Positions 21,599-33,586 of a stretch of 64,000 nt of DNA are shown here, one piece after another (positions within the stretch are counted from its first letter, which is position 1; every line of letters starts with the position of its first letter). The notes beneath the pieces were generated by a model. That model made no database searches. It was not told where the DNA came from and saw only the letters and a list, made by a program, of their open reading frames with translations. This DNA comes from Candidula unifasciata. Taxonomy: Eukaryota > Mollusca > Gastropoda > Stylommatophora > Geomitridae. The stretch lies in the NCBI GenBank assembly GCA_905116865.2, contig CAJHNH020002513.1, forward strand, positions 481,001 through 545,000. The letters run 5' to 3'. A program made the position numbers and the translations under genes.

Positions 21599-24500
21599 CT
21601 AGCTGTACCCGGCCACGCGTTGCTGTGGCATAATTTGGTTAAATGGAAAATAGAGAACATAGAAATGTGTCTTCGCTTCACGCTAGCGATGTACAGTGCA
21701 ACAGCTAAACCACAGCTAATAAAACTTTGAGTGGGTAAGGCAGTTACTGTAACTTAAATCTATCTCAGTAAACAGTTTATTTTAACCACCCATCCCCCAG
21801 TTCACCTACTACTTTCTCCCTCGTCGAAGTAGTTGGAAAAATTATCCTAGTGAAAAGCAATGAAAACAGGAAAAATACACCATAATTACGAAATGAACAC
21901 ATTTGCTAATTGCTGTAAACTACCCGGCACACGTTGCTACAGTAGAAATTGAAAGGAAAATCGCTTTAACAAAATGTAATTAAATTGGATCATTGTGCCG
22001 ATTTCATTTCTTTAGGAAAAAACAGGTAAATTAAAATGACAATGTGTTTACTGAAGTGCTTTCAGGTAAACAACGTTCTTTGTTCTTCCGTCTGGCGCGT
22101 ACACAAATGAATCAAAAGGTTTTCCGACGTGAGAACTGGCCACATATAGTTGTCCATGTGAAAAGCATAGATGTTCCAAATGTAGTCCACACACTTGTAT
22201 AATTGTCCCTGTGATTTGTTTATGGTCATTGCAAAGGCGAGTATCACCGGAAACTGCACGCGTCTGAATTCAAATGGCATGTCTGTTGGAATCATTAGGA
22301 TGCGTGGCAATAGTATATTCTCGCCTATTTAAAAGTGTACCGTCGATGATATTGGGCATCAGCTTTTTCACTGAAAGCCTGGTACCATCGCAAAGTCGTG
22401 GCGAATTGATGTTTCTGAGAAGAATTATAGGCACGCCAATTTTCAAGGTTAAAACGTGGGGTGGCATGCCTGGCAAATCAAGTGAACTCAAGAACTCAGT
22501 TGGATAATTGACAACCTCATCCTGATTCATTACAGTATCGATACACTTATACGTTGTCACTCCGCCTAGTAATTTGTCTTGGATGTTCAGAGTCATGGCA
22601 TACACATCCTTGTTTTTAGCTGCTAAGATAGCACGTTCACTGAGCCACTGATGATTTATGTAATTATGTGTGATATTAGGGAAATCTTCGTCCCATAAAA
22701 TGAGTTGACATACTTTGAGTACTTTACCCATTGCAGAATCATTGTTGATATACATGTTGGTGTCTCAGTGATATGCATATTGAAAGGCAACTTCAGTGCT
22801 GAATGCGCTGTTCGGCTACCATCCAAAAGAGTTGCGGTAAATTAAGAAGATGCAATTGCCAGTGCAATATAATTTTATGACCGTATGGAACCCAAAATAA
22901 GCGAAATGAGAAAGGTCTTGCCTGTGCCTCCGGGTGCATCTATGAAATACAATCCTCCGTGTTGTCTTGTAACGGCATGTATAATTGTGTCATATACTAT
23001 ACGTTGTTCTGGAACCAATTTTGGAAGATTTGTTTAAACAAATGTACCCAATTCGGTGACATCAAAGTGTGTCTCTCGTTGCAACTCATGATCGAAAAGG
23101 TTGTTGTCAGATCGTTCTGGTGGAGCCAGTCCCAGCTGAACCAGTGCTTTATTAGTTATTGCCAAACATATGTCCTCAATGCAAACCAATGCCTAATTAT
23201 ATACATTTGGTGTAAATTGAAGGTCCTGATCTTGCTCCGTTTCACGCCAGCGATGTAGGATGTCTTCACTAATGTAGTCTTTGTATTTTTCCCAAAGCTC
23301 TTGTGGATTGGATGGGAAGCAAGTTGTTAATATTATTGCAAATAATGTGCGTTTTTGCTGTGGTCGAGCAGTATTCGTTGCATCAGCGAGTGAAGTGTCC
23401 CAATGTGCATCATTTTCAAGAAGATTTATTTATTGGCAAGTTTCACAGTAAGCAGCACATACTTTGCCATAAACTATTGTCAAGTCCTGGAAGGATGTCG
23501 GTCCCCGTTTGTTGAGTAAAAGTAATCGCAAATAAAAGCAATCTGCATTTTTGAGATGAACGGCCTAAAACATCAGTAGAATATAAAGTAGGATGTCCGC
23601 CAACCGCTTGACCTTGCTTGCAACGTTGAAACATTTTAGCTGATCCATTCCACGTGTAGTATGTTGGCAGGTCAGAATATAGTAGTGTCTTTGCAAACAT
23701 ATCATCTCTACACAATGAGAAAAATCAGTTAACGTGGTTGGCGTTGGTAACAATGCTCGTGCATGTGCATTTTCTGTAATGAAGTACACGCGCTGTCCAT
23801 TGTCAAGGTGCACTGCCAAATGAACAACTGCTGGATGTCGTTCATGAATTGGAAATGACAAAATGCGACTTACCGCTTCATTGCTACTAATGTAGCGCCC
23901 CAGCTGATATTGCTTGATTTCATCGATAGATGCAGCTGCATGTCCCACTCCAAAGACTGCCATATCGCCCCCTTTGTTGACATATTTGCAAATGTACTTA
24001 TGTTTGTCAAGAAATGTGTCGACAGGCCTGTGTCACCTGCTACCAATGATGATAATGGTTCGGGTGGTGAATGTAATACTGGCAATTTAACTTTTCCACC
24101 AGCGCAGCACATACCCGGCGCGTCATTCTTAAATTTGAAGGCACTGCAATGTACGCACAATTTATCCATTTTGCCAATAAGCACCTGTGGATGAAGACTG
24201 TAATCATAATTGCTGTTGTAATGGAATGCACCAAGATTCAAATCAACATGCAGTGTTCGCCTGGATAAAGTAGTGCGCATTCGAACGGTTTCCAGTCTTG
24301 CTTTCCGTTGCTTGACTGTGTCTGATAAACGGACTTGAGCAATGAGTACTCTATTGGTTTCCAGTCTTGCTTCTCGATGCTCGTCTGACTGAGACGATCT
24401 GGCTTCAGCAGTGCGCACTCGAACGTTTTCTAGTCTTGCTTTCCGTTGCTGGTCTGATTGAGATGAACGGGCTTCAGCAGTGCGCACTCGAATGGTTTCC

Positions 24501-25548
24501 AGTCTTACCTCACGTTGCTCGTCTGTTTCTGAAGCAATTAATGCCCTTCTCTTGTGTGTTTTAGGTGTAGATGGGCCAATCGCTTGCCGTATGGGAAGCA
24601 TAACTGCAAATTTTGTGAGCGCTGATCATCAATAGCTTGTTCGTCCTCACACACTGAAAGAAATGTGACTGGAAGTATCGCTAAAATAAATGAAAATATG
24701 AGCATGAGATAACAATCTATTTCGACTCAAGACGAAATGCATAGAAACTGGGCAGCAAATAGTAAGAAAAGGCGGTATATAAGACAATATGATAAAGTCA
24801 ACAGATAATGTGCAAACATTTATCATTGTGGGATTTAAGGAGTGGTCCACACATGTATTTTAAGTTAAAAATTGTACATAATTATTGATGTCACTGAAAT
24901 AAATGTGCTCACCTGTTGAGATATTTCTAGATTCTAACACTGATTTGAGACGGAATGTCATGTAAATTTATATATTTCTTTTGAATAACAACAGAAGAAA
25001 GCCAACCAAAACTGTTGTACTCATGAATGAGTATAAGAAAGAAAGATAACAGATAATGATAATGATTAATGATAATCATAATGATAATGTGTATATATTT
25101 ATCATTGCTGGATTTAGGAAGCGATGCACACTTGTTTGAAGTAAACAAAAAACAGGTACATACTGATTAATGTTACTGAAATAAATGCTCTTACCTTTTT
25201 AGATATTTCTAGATAACACAACTAAAAACCGATGGCTGTTTTCTTTGTAATTTTGCGGGCGTATGTTGACGATAGAGCGTCACTACTGCGCTTGCATGGT
25301 AAATCGATCGCACGTAACGTGGCTATAATTAGATATCACTAAAAATTTAAATATTAGTTTCGAATATTTTTGCTAAAATTGTCGCAAGCTATCTCTAACA
25401 ATGACAGGTTGAATTTCAAACCATGATGGGTGAACATACGGTTTCAAAAAAAAAACATATCCTGAAAATTTCAGCTAAATCGGTTCAGTAGTTTCCGAGT
25501 CTATAGGCTATAAACAAACACACAAACATTGATTTTTATATATATAGA
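21599..25548 (-). mobile_element. Helitron with both termini
   Basis: On the minus strand the element starts TCTATATATATAAAAATCAA at 25548, preceded by A (25549 complement), and ends ...GGGTACAGCTAG at 21599, followed by T. This is the A|TC...CTAG|T arrangement made by Helitron rolling-circle insertion into an AT dinucleotide, without target duplication. A small hairpin (GCCAC-8 nt-GTGGC) lies 13 nt before the CTAG, as expected for the terminator. It is 3950 bp long and carries a broken helicase frame. A second terminator-like motif lies at 21920-21945. A full-length relative should be about 5-6 kb or more, so this is an internally deleted copy. Confidence 0.9.
22040..24601 (-). pseudogene. 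Helitron Rep/helicase with the HUH nuclease deleted
   Basis: Minus-strand order from 24601: an N-terminal arginine-rich repeat of about 23 residues, roughly four copies ('RKARLENVRVRTAEARSSQS'); the zinc-binding-like 'KLCVHCSAFKFK..APGMCCAGGK' region near 24110-24180; then 'HFLTNI'. At about 23990-24010 the frame jumps straight to 'KYVNKGGDMAVFGVG', which in full-length proteins comes after the HUH endonuclease, so that catalytic region is missing. The helicase part continues: 'SSNEAVSRILSFPIHERHP', 'YTWNGSAKMFQRCKQG', a Walker A motif 'APGGTGKTFLIS' near 22905-22950, 'LPGMPPHVLTLKIGVPIILL' and 'LAFAMTINKSQGQ' near 22200-22240. Several frameshifts and stops make it non-coding. Only the P-loop and late helicase motifs remain readable. 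Confidence 0.9.
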
Positions 25549-25556
25549 TAAACTAT

Positions 25557-25787
25557 AAGTTTCTTGGATCGCTTTCCTCAATAGTTGTAAGGGGTACGAG
25601 CAATCCCTCCCTCCCCCGCCCCCCTTTTTTTTTCTACACAACCAAATGTTTTTTTTTTTTTTTTTTTTTTTTTTTTTGAAGTATCTGAACGTATCCAGGT
25701 GGAAAACTGAACAACATCGAAAATCGAGTACCGATCGATCTAAAATATGGGACTAAAATCAATTAACGAATAACTCGCAATGCATGA
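25557..25787. other. Spacer with a poly-T tract
   Basis: AT-rich sequence downstream of the Helitron with a T run of about 29 nt at 25649-25677. No gene seen. Confidence 0.5.
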
Positions 25788-26042
25788 AGGAGTCACCCGG
25801 GGAGGAGCGGAAGGTTGTAGGTTCGCTTCCTGGCGGAGCCGGACTTTTTCAAAAATGACCTTGCCTTCCAGGTCGACTCAGCCTTGAGTGGGTACCGGGT
25901 GAAGTCCCGGGAAGTAAAGGCGGCCGACGAAATGCTGACCACATCACAAATCTTGTGCTGATTGGTCTATAAAAATATAGGTCTAGCCCTATATGCCCTA
26001 TTAGCCTAAAGGCTTGGAAAAGGGTCCTTTACTTTTTTTTTT
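25788..26042 (+). mobile_element. SINE family S, near full length
   Basis: tRNA-like head with a B-box-like 'ggttcgcttcc' at 25820-25831, then the family body: 'caaaaatgaccttg.cttccaggtcgac', 'gtgggtaccgggtgaagtcccgggaagtaaaggcggcc', 'gctgattggtctataaaaatataggtctagccctatatgccc' and a T-rich tail 'tttactttttttt'. This is one of the best copies for building a consensus. Confidence 0.88.
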
Positions 26043-26044
26043 AC

Positions 26045-26495
26045 CTAAGGCATGAACAGATACACTGATACAGATACACTGATGAAACAATAAATCTACC
26101 TGGGGTATTTAACAAGCTCTGAATTTGTACTTGATCACAGTCCTCTTTCATCTGAAGCAATATATTTCTTGTCTGCAGTACAGATGCCATATTGAAGCTG
26201 GTAGCAAAGACTGAACCACTGCTGAGGTAGTTTCAGTCGTGTGACGAGTTGCTTAAATACTCTGTTTTACTGCGAAAGAAAAAAACGAACTTTACGATAT
26301 TTTAAACTCGCAAACCCACTGGTAAAAATCATTTGTTTTCTTTGGTTATTTTCACACTGTTTACCAGTAACCATAGCGTTGTAAATATACATTAACGCAT
26401 TTCAAAAGTCCGGAATTTAGCATTTTTGTTTTCGTTAGCATTGCATTTTGTATACATTTATATGAGTGTTATAAATGCAAGCGATTACTTTAACA

Positions 26496-26527
<32 letters not shown>

Positions 26528-26765
26528 GAGTTTCACACATGCTCAGTTAAAAAAAAAAAACGTTTTCTTCAGTAGGTAACACTATAATGGCTAAGTTCAT
26601 TTACTAAAGCATCGGTATGTATTTATATATATATATATTAGTGATATTCTAAACTAACAGTTGCGTGGCACTTGAAACATGACGTAGTACAGAAATTAAA
26701 TTACGGTGCTCGAATAATTGAGTTTAAAAAAATCTACATCCATGAAACATACAGCGATACAATGT
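26045..26765. other. Spacer with a (CA)n array
   Basis: No supported gene. (CA)n at 26493-26527 and a short TA run near 26622-26639. Confidence 0.5.
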
Positions 26766-26767
26766 TG

Positions 26768-27022
26768 GGAGCCGCCGTGTTTTGCGGCTAAACGTTCGCC
26801 TGCTGATCAGAAAGTTGTAAGTTCGGGTCATGACGTAGTCAGACATTTTTTTTTCAAAAATGACCCAGCCTTGACGGTGTTCCAGGTACAGCCCGAGAAG
26901 TAAAGGCGGCCGGCGTTATGCTGATCACATCATCCACTGCGTGCCCATTAGTCCATAAAATATAAGTCTAGCCCTATATGCCTAATACGCCCGAAGGCGA
27001 GGAAAGGAGTTTACTTACTAAC
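26768..27022 (+). mobile_element. SINE family S, near full length
   Basis: Head 'gggagccgccgtgttttgcggctaaacg' corresponds to the tRNA-like D-arm region, followed by a degenerate B box. The body carries 'caaaaatgacccagccttga', 'agaagtaaaggcggccggcg' and 'tataagtctagccctatatgcctaatacgcc.gaaggcg'. Same orientation as its neighbour at 25.8 kb. Confidence 0.87.
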
Positions 27023-27415
27023 TTTATACGATATTACAGCCATATCAGTTTGCCTACACAACACCGTTTACAACGGATAAACATCGCTGTGAATTATCAC
27101 TTAAACAAGAACTGACAGTTATTGTCTAAAAACCAAGTCTCTGTCAAAACCGGCTTTAATAAGATGTCATTTCGAATATTATCACATACATCATAATTAT
27201 TAGTATAGAACATGAAGATTATTTAGGGTGTTCTTTTTTAAACTGCAGCAAGAAACTCGCAACTCCTAATATCTCTTTCTGCAGATGTTCCTAGAAATCC
27301 ATTTCTGGGCGTCCCGTGGCTTGTGCCCGAAGCAATGTCTCCTCGCTTCTCTTTACGTGCGCGCTACCAGCCGTGTTCATCAGCAGGCCCTGACTTCATT
27401 CCTAGCACCCTTTTT
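27023..27415. other. Unassigned spacer
   Basis: No coding frame or repeat family recognised. Confidence 0.4.
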
Positions 27416-27440
27416 ACACACACACACACACACACAACCA

Positions 27441-27516
<76 letters not shown>

Positions 27517-27533
27517 TTACATTGTGTGTGTGT
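27415..27533. repeat. (CA)n(TA)n(GT)n microsatellite
   Basis: CA array, 'accacac' break, about 34 TA units, then a short GT run. Confidence 0.95.
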
Positions 27534-27534
27534 G

Positions 27535-27800
27535 ATCATCATTATCCTCTAACATATCCTTTGCCTAACGTAGTTCTCATCACGGTTTGTTTGAAAGAAA
27601 CTCGGTATCTTGCCAAGTGCATTTTTTCCAGCCAAGGTGTCTGTCACTCATATCATTTGTTTATCTTCGTGCTGGTCGACCCTTGCCCTCTTTCCTGGTA
27701 CCATGCTGCCTTCTGCTATTATTCTTTCCAATCTGCTTGATCTGGCCCAAATGTTTCAGCTTCTGACAGATGCTATTTACTAGTCAATCTTCTTTCATGT
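27535..27800 (-). mobile_element. LINE ORF2 C-terminal fragment (family A)
   Basis: Minus-strand relic. It aligns by eye with 4030-4290, sharing 'gtttgaaagaaactcggtatcttgcca', 'gtgtctgtcactcatatcat' and 'ctggtaccatg'. It extends a little beyond that copy ('cagatgctatttactag..aatcttctttcatgtt'), which is shared with the 52 kb copy. Confidence 0.75.
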
Positions 27801-28480
27801 TCAAACATTTAAGGATGTTTCTTTTCTTTTTAGTCCTTGGTAGTAAGAATATGTCTATAATAGTTTAGCTCAAAAAGCTTATATTTACTTCCCTAATGAC
27901 CATATATAAATAAAACTAACAAATTAATTTATTTAACCTAATGGAAAGTGTTGTCTTTGCCAAATATTTGGAATAGTTCGAAATCCGACTGGGGTTCAAT
28001 AATTATTCCTCAAACTGGTTTTAATTTTCAAAACATTCACTGTAGTAGATTCCATAAGTTGTGGTCAGCTTTAAAAATATGTAACTCTGTAACTGTTGTG
28101 TTTAAGTTGCTGAAATTTGGCATGCATATGGGTACTATATAATCAGGACATTGTAAAAATTTCACTTTAAAATGTAAACATACATATAGTTCTCATTTGC
28201 CTTAGTTTCGGAACATTAAAAAAAATTAACAAGGACGAAAAAAAAAAACATGATTGAAAGCAAACAAAGAGCATGCTTAAAGTGAACAGGGTAACACAAA
28301 CTTTTCAGAACATTAAACTGCACTCGTTTCTTATACTTTTTCTGTCGGTTGGTCAGATCTAGCTCTAGCCTCCAGTGAATTATGAGTGTTCTATTGTATG
28401 AAGATATGCTATCACAGTAATCACCACGCATCGCAGCACAGGTGAACTGGTTGCCAAACAATCTCTAGTTGTGTGTCAGT
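27801..28480. other. Unassigned AT-rich spacer
   Basis: No supported gene or element. Confidence 0.4.
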
Positions 28481-28483
28481 TAC

Positions 28484-28586
<103 letters not shown>

Positions 28587-28642
28587 TTAAGGGTACACAA
28601 ATTATAGGTCAAAAAGAAAGATCAAAGGAACTAGGCTCCTTA

Positions 28643-28800
28643 AAAAAAATACCTTGTCTTCCAGGTCGACACAACCTAACATGTGAACTAATTAATGTCA
28701 AAGGAAGCATGAGCAACCTTCATGCTGTTAAGCATATCATCAATCCAACGGCGATTGATCTATAAAATTGGATATTCCCGATGAGCCACAGCCATTAACA
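28643..28800 (+). mobile_element. SINE family S, degenerate
   Basis: Recognisable from 'ataccttgtcttccaggtcgacacaacct' and 'ggcgattgatctataaaattgg'. The head is missing and the middle is strongly diverged, so this is an old copy. Confidence 0.6.
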
Positions 28801-28869
28801 GATTACTGTGCTTTACTTTATATTTTCCCTCTAAATTCACTCAAAAGGTGGACAAGCCAGTCCAGATGT

Positions 28870-29135
28870 AAAGGACCGTTGTCCACATCTCCAGGCGTAT
28901 TGGGCATTTAGGGCTAGACTTACATTTTACAGACCAATCGGCATTTGGCGGGTGATGTGGTGAGTATCACCCAGGCGGCCTTTACCTCCCACGACTTTGT
29001 CTGGTACCCATTTATGGCTCAGTCGACCTGGAGGCCAAGGGTCATTTTATGAAAGAAGTTCGGTTCCGGTAGGACCTGAAATCACGACCCTCGGATCCGT
29101 AAGTAAGCGTCTAGCTACTAAACCACGGCAGCTCC
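28870..29135 (-). mobile_element. SINE family S, near full length
   Basis: The reverse complement starts at the tRNA-like head ('ggagctgccgtggtttagtagctagacgc' near 29105-29135) with a B-box-like stretch. It runs through 'atgggtaccagacaaagtcgtgggaggtaaaggccgcctgg' to 'tgtaaaatgtaagtctagccctaaatgcccaatacgcctgg'. Confidence 0.87.
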
Positions 29136-29294
29136 AAAATCTTGTAAGAGTTTGTATATTTATTTCATTAGATGGCTTTCACTCCAGTGTCTTTTGCGGC
29201 GTCCGTGGCTTAGGCGTCCTACTAGTAATTCCAACGTACCGTGATCGAAACTCACTGCTGGCCGCGTGGTTTAAAAAAAAAAAAACATAGTATA

Positions 29295-29460
29295 GGGCCT
29301 AAAATGGGTACCAGGATGGATGTCCTGGGAAGTAAAGACGCCCGGCGTAATGCAGACCACATTACCCACCTAGTGCCGATTGGTCTGTAAAAATATGGGT
29401 GCTCTTCCCATATACTCGATACATAAAAGGCGTAAAAAAGGTCTCTTTACTTTATTTTAC
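29295..29460 (+). mobile_element. SINE family S, 5'-truncated
   Basis: Body and tail only: 'aaaatgggtaccaggatggatgtcctgggaagtaaagacgcccggcg', 'gtgccgattggtctgtaaaaatatgggt', tail 'tctctttactttatttta'. Its 'tgggtgctcttcccata' variant is shared with the 14.4 kb copy, suggesting a subfamily. Confidence 0.83.
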
Positions 29461-30037
29461 TCCAGTGTCTTTTAGGATGTGTTCCCGTTATCTCTATGCT
29501 GTCTAGTCCATTCTTTGCATCTCACACATTTTTTTTAGAAACACTCTTTCTTTTATTTTACACACTTTCTTTTCAAAGCAAACTGCATATTTCTGAGCCG
29601 TATAATGCTTGGGGCCAGATAAAGCTGGTGATTCTTCTTCTCCGCCGTTCAGTATTTACGTTACATGACCTTAGAAGAAATCGTTATTTCCCCTGGATTA
29701 CTTTTCTGGCCACAGCGATGTTTAATCTTGTTTCAGATACACGAAGTTATCTCCTATAATGAGGATTTGGCCCAGCCAGAGACATGTCTACACTTGTTCA
29801 ATGGTTCTTCTCTGGATTGTTTATGCTGTGCAATTGTTTGACAATCTTAAAAGTCGACGTCTGTGATTTAAGGGTCATAAATGCGGGTTGTGACTCAGAT
29901 TACTCCTTTTATTTCCAACTGCGGAAAATTTGACAGCAGGCCGCTTTGTTGTGATTTCGACAGCACTGGTATAAGAAAGCGACTGTTTAGTTGTCAAAGG
30001 CAAACTGCTGAACGTAAAATGTCTAATAAAATGAGCG
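29461..30037. other. Unassigned spacer
   Basis: No supported gene. 29938-29990 has weak similarity to 47700-47760 ('ccgctttg..gtgatttcgaca'). Confidence 0.35.
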
Positions 30038-30061
30038 CGCGCGCACACACACACACACACA
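30038..30061. repeat. (CG)n(CA)n microsatellite
   Basis: Short GC run followed by CA units. Confidence 0.9.
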
Positions 30062-30143
30062 GCCAAAAAATTATCGGGCTGGTAGGCAACTAACTTTTAT
30101 TCCCCACCAATAATTCCCTGAATGTGCTATTTTTTATGCTGAT

Positions 30144-30247
<104 letters not shown>

Positions 30248-31180
30248 TTTTGAAATTTCTTCTATAACTTGAAAACAAACATTAACTCTTCTTTTAGTTT
30301 ACATCCCATATATTTTCTAATTACAAAATTGTGTGATTTTTGCGCAGCTGATAATTAACATCTTTGCCACGCGTTTTTCTTATTCGGGCATATTTATTTG
30401 ATTAAGGACAAATACATTCACTGGTATCTGTCCAGCTATACAGACAGTGACAATATGGGAGTTCAACTGGTCATTTCTGCTCAGTCTACATCAGGGGACT
30501 TTGTAATGTCGCCCGGATACTACACACAGAGAAGTGACCAGAGGTGTTACTGTCCTTATCACGGAAGATAAAGCAGTGGATACTTTCGGTCTAAAATGTA
30601 GGATGTGGAGTGCAGAATGTTTTGCTTTGAAGCTATTTTTCGCTTCAGATAGCGCTTTGCTTATGCAGTTTCCGCATATGGACGGTAGTCTACGGTTTCG
30701 CTGACTGAGCTACTGAGTTAAGTGCTTGGTGCATCCCTATAAGCTGCGTTTTTCATGTGGCATGCCTTTCATTTGTGCAGCAGTTGTGTCGTGGTATTCA
30801 GTATAGTCGGTAGCCAGTAGCTGGTGATATACCTTATGTTATAATTCTACGTGTATATAGCTTATAGTGCTCTATTACTTCCATCAACAGCAAACTGTCT
30901 TTCTAGCGGCAACCCGTTGGCTTTGGCGTCTCTAGAAACTGCCATATGCATTTTCATTTGTGCGCATATTCCTGAATTGTGCCGGCCCAATTCTGTTCAC
31001 CATTTTTTTTTTAAAATGGGACAGTGAGGTATATTTAGTTTGATTTTTACTGGCACAGGAGTGGAGCAAGTATGGGAAAACCCGACTGTAGTGAAGTTGA
31101 AGCCTCGATCAAGACTAAGAATAAAGACAAAAACTTCATTTCTATAGGTTTATCATTTCTTTCGTAATTTGCTTTTCTAT
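30248..31180. other. Unassigned spacer
   Basis: No supported gene or repeat family. Contains several T runs. Confidence 0.4.
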
Positions 31181-31185
31181 TTGTA

Positions 31186-31425
31186 AGGTCCTGGGTTTAA
31201 ATCCGAAATTAGTTCGAAAAAAAAAGACCTTGGCTCCATGGTCGACCCAGCTTTACTTGGGTACCAGGTAACACTCCTCAGAAAATAAAAAGCGACCGGC
31301 GTGATCCTGATTACATCATCCACTGAGTGCCGATTGGTATATAAAATATAGGTTTAACCCTATATGCCCAATACCACTGAAAGCGTCGAAAATGGTCCTA
31401 CACTTCACTTTCACTTTTCTAAAAC
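31186..31425 (+). mobile_element. SINE family S
   Basis: B-box region 'ggtcctgggtttaaatccgaaa' is followed by the family body ('gaccttggctccatggtcgacccagc', 'gggtaccaggtaacactcc') and 'ccgattggtatataaaatataggtttaaccctatatgcccaatacc'. The A-box part is missing or diverged. Confidence 0.85.
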
Positions 31426-31429
31426 ATTT

Positions 31430-33185
31430 GGCTCAGAAATGTATGTCTGATTAAATTAAAAGCTAGAAATATCGTTATTGTGACTAACTAATGTGCTTAC
31501 ATGAACAGATGGGTAAATATGAAATACTTAGAGATGTTGAAATGTGCAGCTGGAATCGATAAGAAAAAAAGATCATTACTGGTAAGTCAGAATACTTGAC
31601 AGCGTTACACGATTATGAGAACCCGAATATAAATGTTTAATACAGTGGTGAAGATGCTCCAATATTCGCTTCAGTAAAGTAGGATGAACTACACTGCACT
31701 AAGTAAGTGAAGCATGGTTGTTTTCGAAATGAAAAGGTAAAAGATAAAAAATATCATAAAGAGTGATGTTCGCAAACGGGATTTGCTTTCTCTTGATTTT
31801 TGTTTTTAAACATCGAGCATCTCATGAGATACAAAGCAAATATTTCAAGGAACATGGTTGGACGACAGTCTTGATAGCAACAACACAGAAACAACAGCAG
31901 ACAATGGTAGATACTGTTTTAATGGAAAATATTACATCAGAGTAAAAAGCAGGATACATAATTAGTTGCAATAGCAAGGAAACTAATGAACCATTAAAGT
32001 CATTGATAATAATTTTCTACAGACATCCAAGTCTCTAGACAAACGCAGATCAGACTGGAGATTTGTCGTCGAAATTATGAACAGAACAGAAAAGTGAATG
32101 TTGCCTAAAAAAAAATAAAACAGATGTTAAGCCATACATCATTGTCACTGGCGTTTTTCAAAAGAATTGATAGGTTGATAGATAGAACAAACGTAAACAG
32201 GTCGCTCTGAATCCTCGACAGTTTTTAAACAAAAAAATATCCGCCGGCCGACTTGGAAGGAAAAGAAATATTCGTCATCATAAACATCAGAACGAAGCAG
32301 TCATAATTTTAATAACATTAGGAAAAGAAAAAAAGAAAAGTGATGGAAATGGCAAAAAGATATGGATAACTATTGGGAAAAAAATGTGTTTCTTATCTTT
32401 TTACTTTACTTGACTTTTCGAATCAAACACACCAGTTGTGACTGTTTTTAATTTGGTTGTTGTTGCAAATTTTACATTTAATACTTTGTCATTGCTATCT
32501 TAACGCTCAGCTCGTATAAATACTGTCAAAATAAACGCATCTAACCAGGTATTTCAGAATTGTGAAGCACAGTATCAAAGTCTAAGCCACAGACGCCAAC
32601 AGAGAAAGACATCTAGTTAAAATTCATAACTTTCTTGGCCAGAACACAAAAACACATCAGTGTGCACTTTAAAATTGTAAACTGGTTAAAGAAATTACAG
32701 TCAAGACTATGTAGGCTTGTTGTGAGCAGAAATCAACGTGAAAACCTAATAGAAGTTTGTAAATTATATGTCAAAAAAATTATTATATATATACACACAC
32801 ACACACACACACATACATAAAGGGCGTAACCACATGATAAAACTGTGACAGGAATACAGAACTGATCCGGGTGTAGTGATCGCATTACATTTTTGTGTCA
32901 TGACCGACCACTTCTATAGCATCTATAGTAATTAGTGTCGCATGACAGCCCACACCCCTCTGGTCTTGAACCTGCCCACATCTTGTACACCTCTATGTTA
33001 ATGAGATGATTTTAAATCTTTGACTTTCTACTACAAGTAAACAGTCCTTCTTTTGTACTTTTGTGTCAAGATGTCGGGTTAAGTACTCAGTTTTATCCTA
33101 ATTCTCTTGGGAATCTCATATATTTTAATTCATCCATGTAGGTGGGAGTTTTACTTATAGTGAAGCCAAATTCCATTAGCTTATC
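31430..33185. other. Unassigned AT-rich spacer
   Basis: No supported gene. Short CA array at 32791-32814. The frames present are short and have no recognisable domain. Confidence 0.4.
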
Positions 33186-33195
33186 TACCGCTTTT

Positions 33196-33209
33196 GGGGG
33201 GGGGGGGGG
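33196..33209 (+). repeat. Poly-G tract (14 nt)
   Basis: Fourteen consecutive G residues. Confidence 0.9.
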
Positions 33210-33542
33210 ACGAATGAATTCCCTCCCGCGTCTAGCTGGAGAGACGCTTAGATTTGGGACTCATTCTTGGCTCAGATTCCAGACTGAGCAGACGACTGGC
33301 TGCCTTATCTGCCTATCTGCTTACCTTCATTTGAATCACTGATTTAACCAGGATCATCCATGAGCATGAGGACTAATAGTATTGAAGCATTTGGCCCTGC
33401 TACTGAGTGTAGGAGAGAAGTGGCCATGTGAAGCAACAGGATTTCGCTGTCAAACAGTTACAAGTGGAAGAGAGCGTTAAACCATAGCGTTCACCTACTA
33501 GCCGATGAATAGTCTCTCATCATACGCTCTCAATGGATATAA

Positions 33543-33546
<4 letters not shown>

Positions 33547-33585
<39 letters not shown>
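33547..33585. repeat. (GT)n microsatellite at a LINE 3' end
   Basis: About 19 GT units immediately beyond the 3' end (minus strand) of the LINE at 33.6-36.5 kb. Confidence 0.95.
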
Positions 33586-33586
33586 G

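Noticed and set aside
28997..29290. 97-codon plus-strand frame
   Set aside because: It crosses an antisense SINE and the junction to the next SINE, so no gene is implied.
33142..33342. 66-codon frame with a Gly run
   Set aside because: The glycines come from a 14-nt G tract. There is no supporting context.
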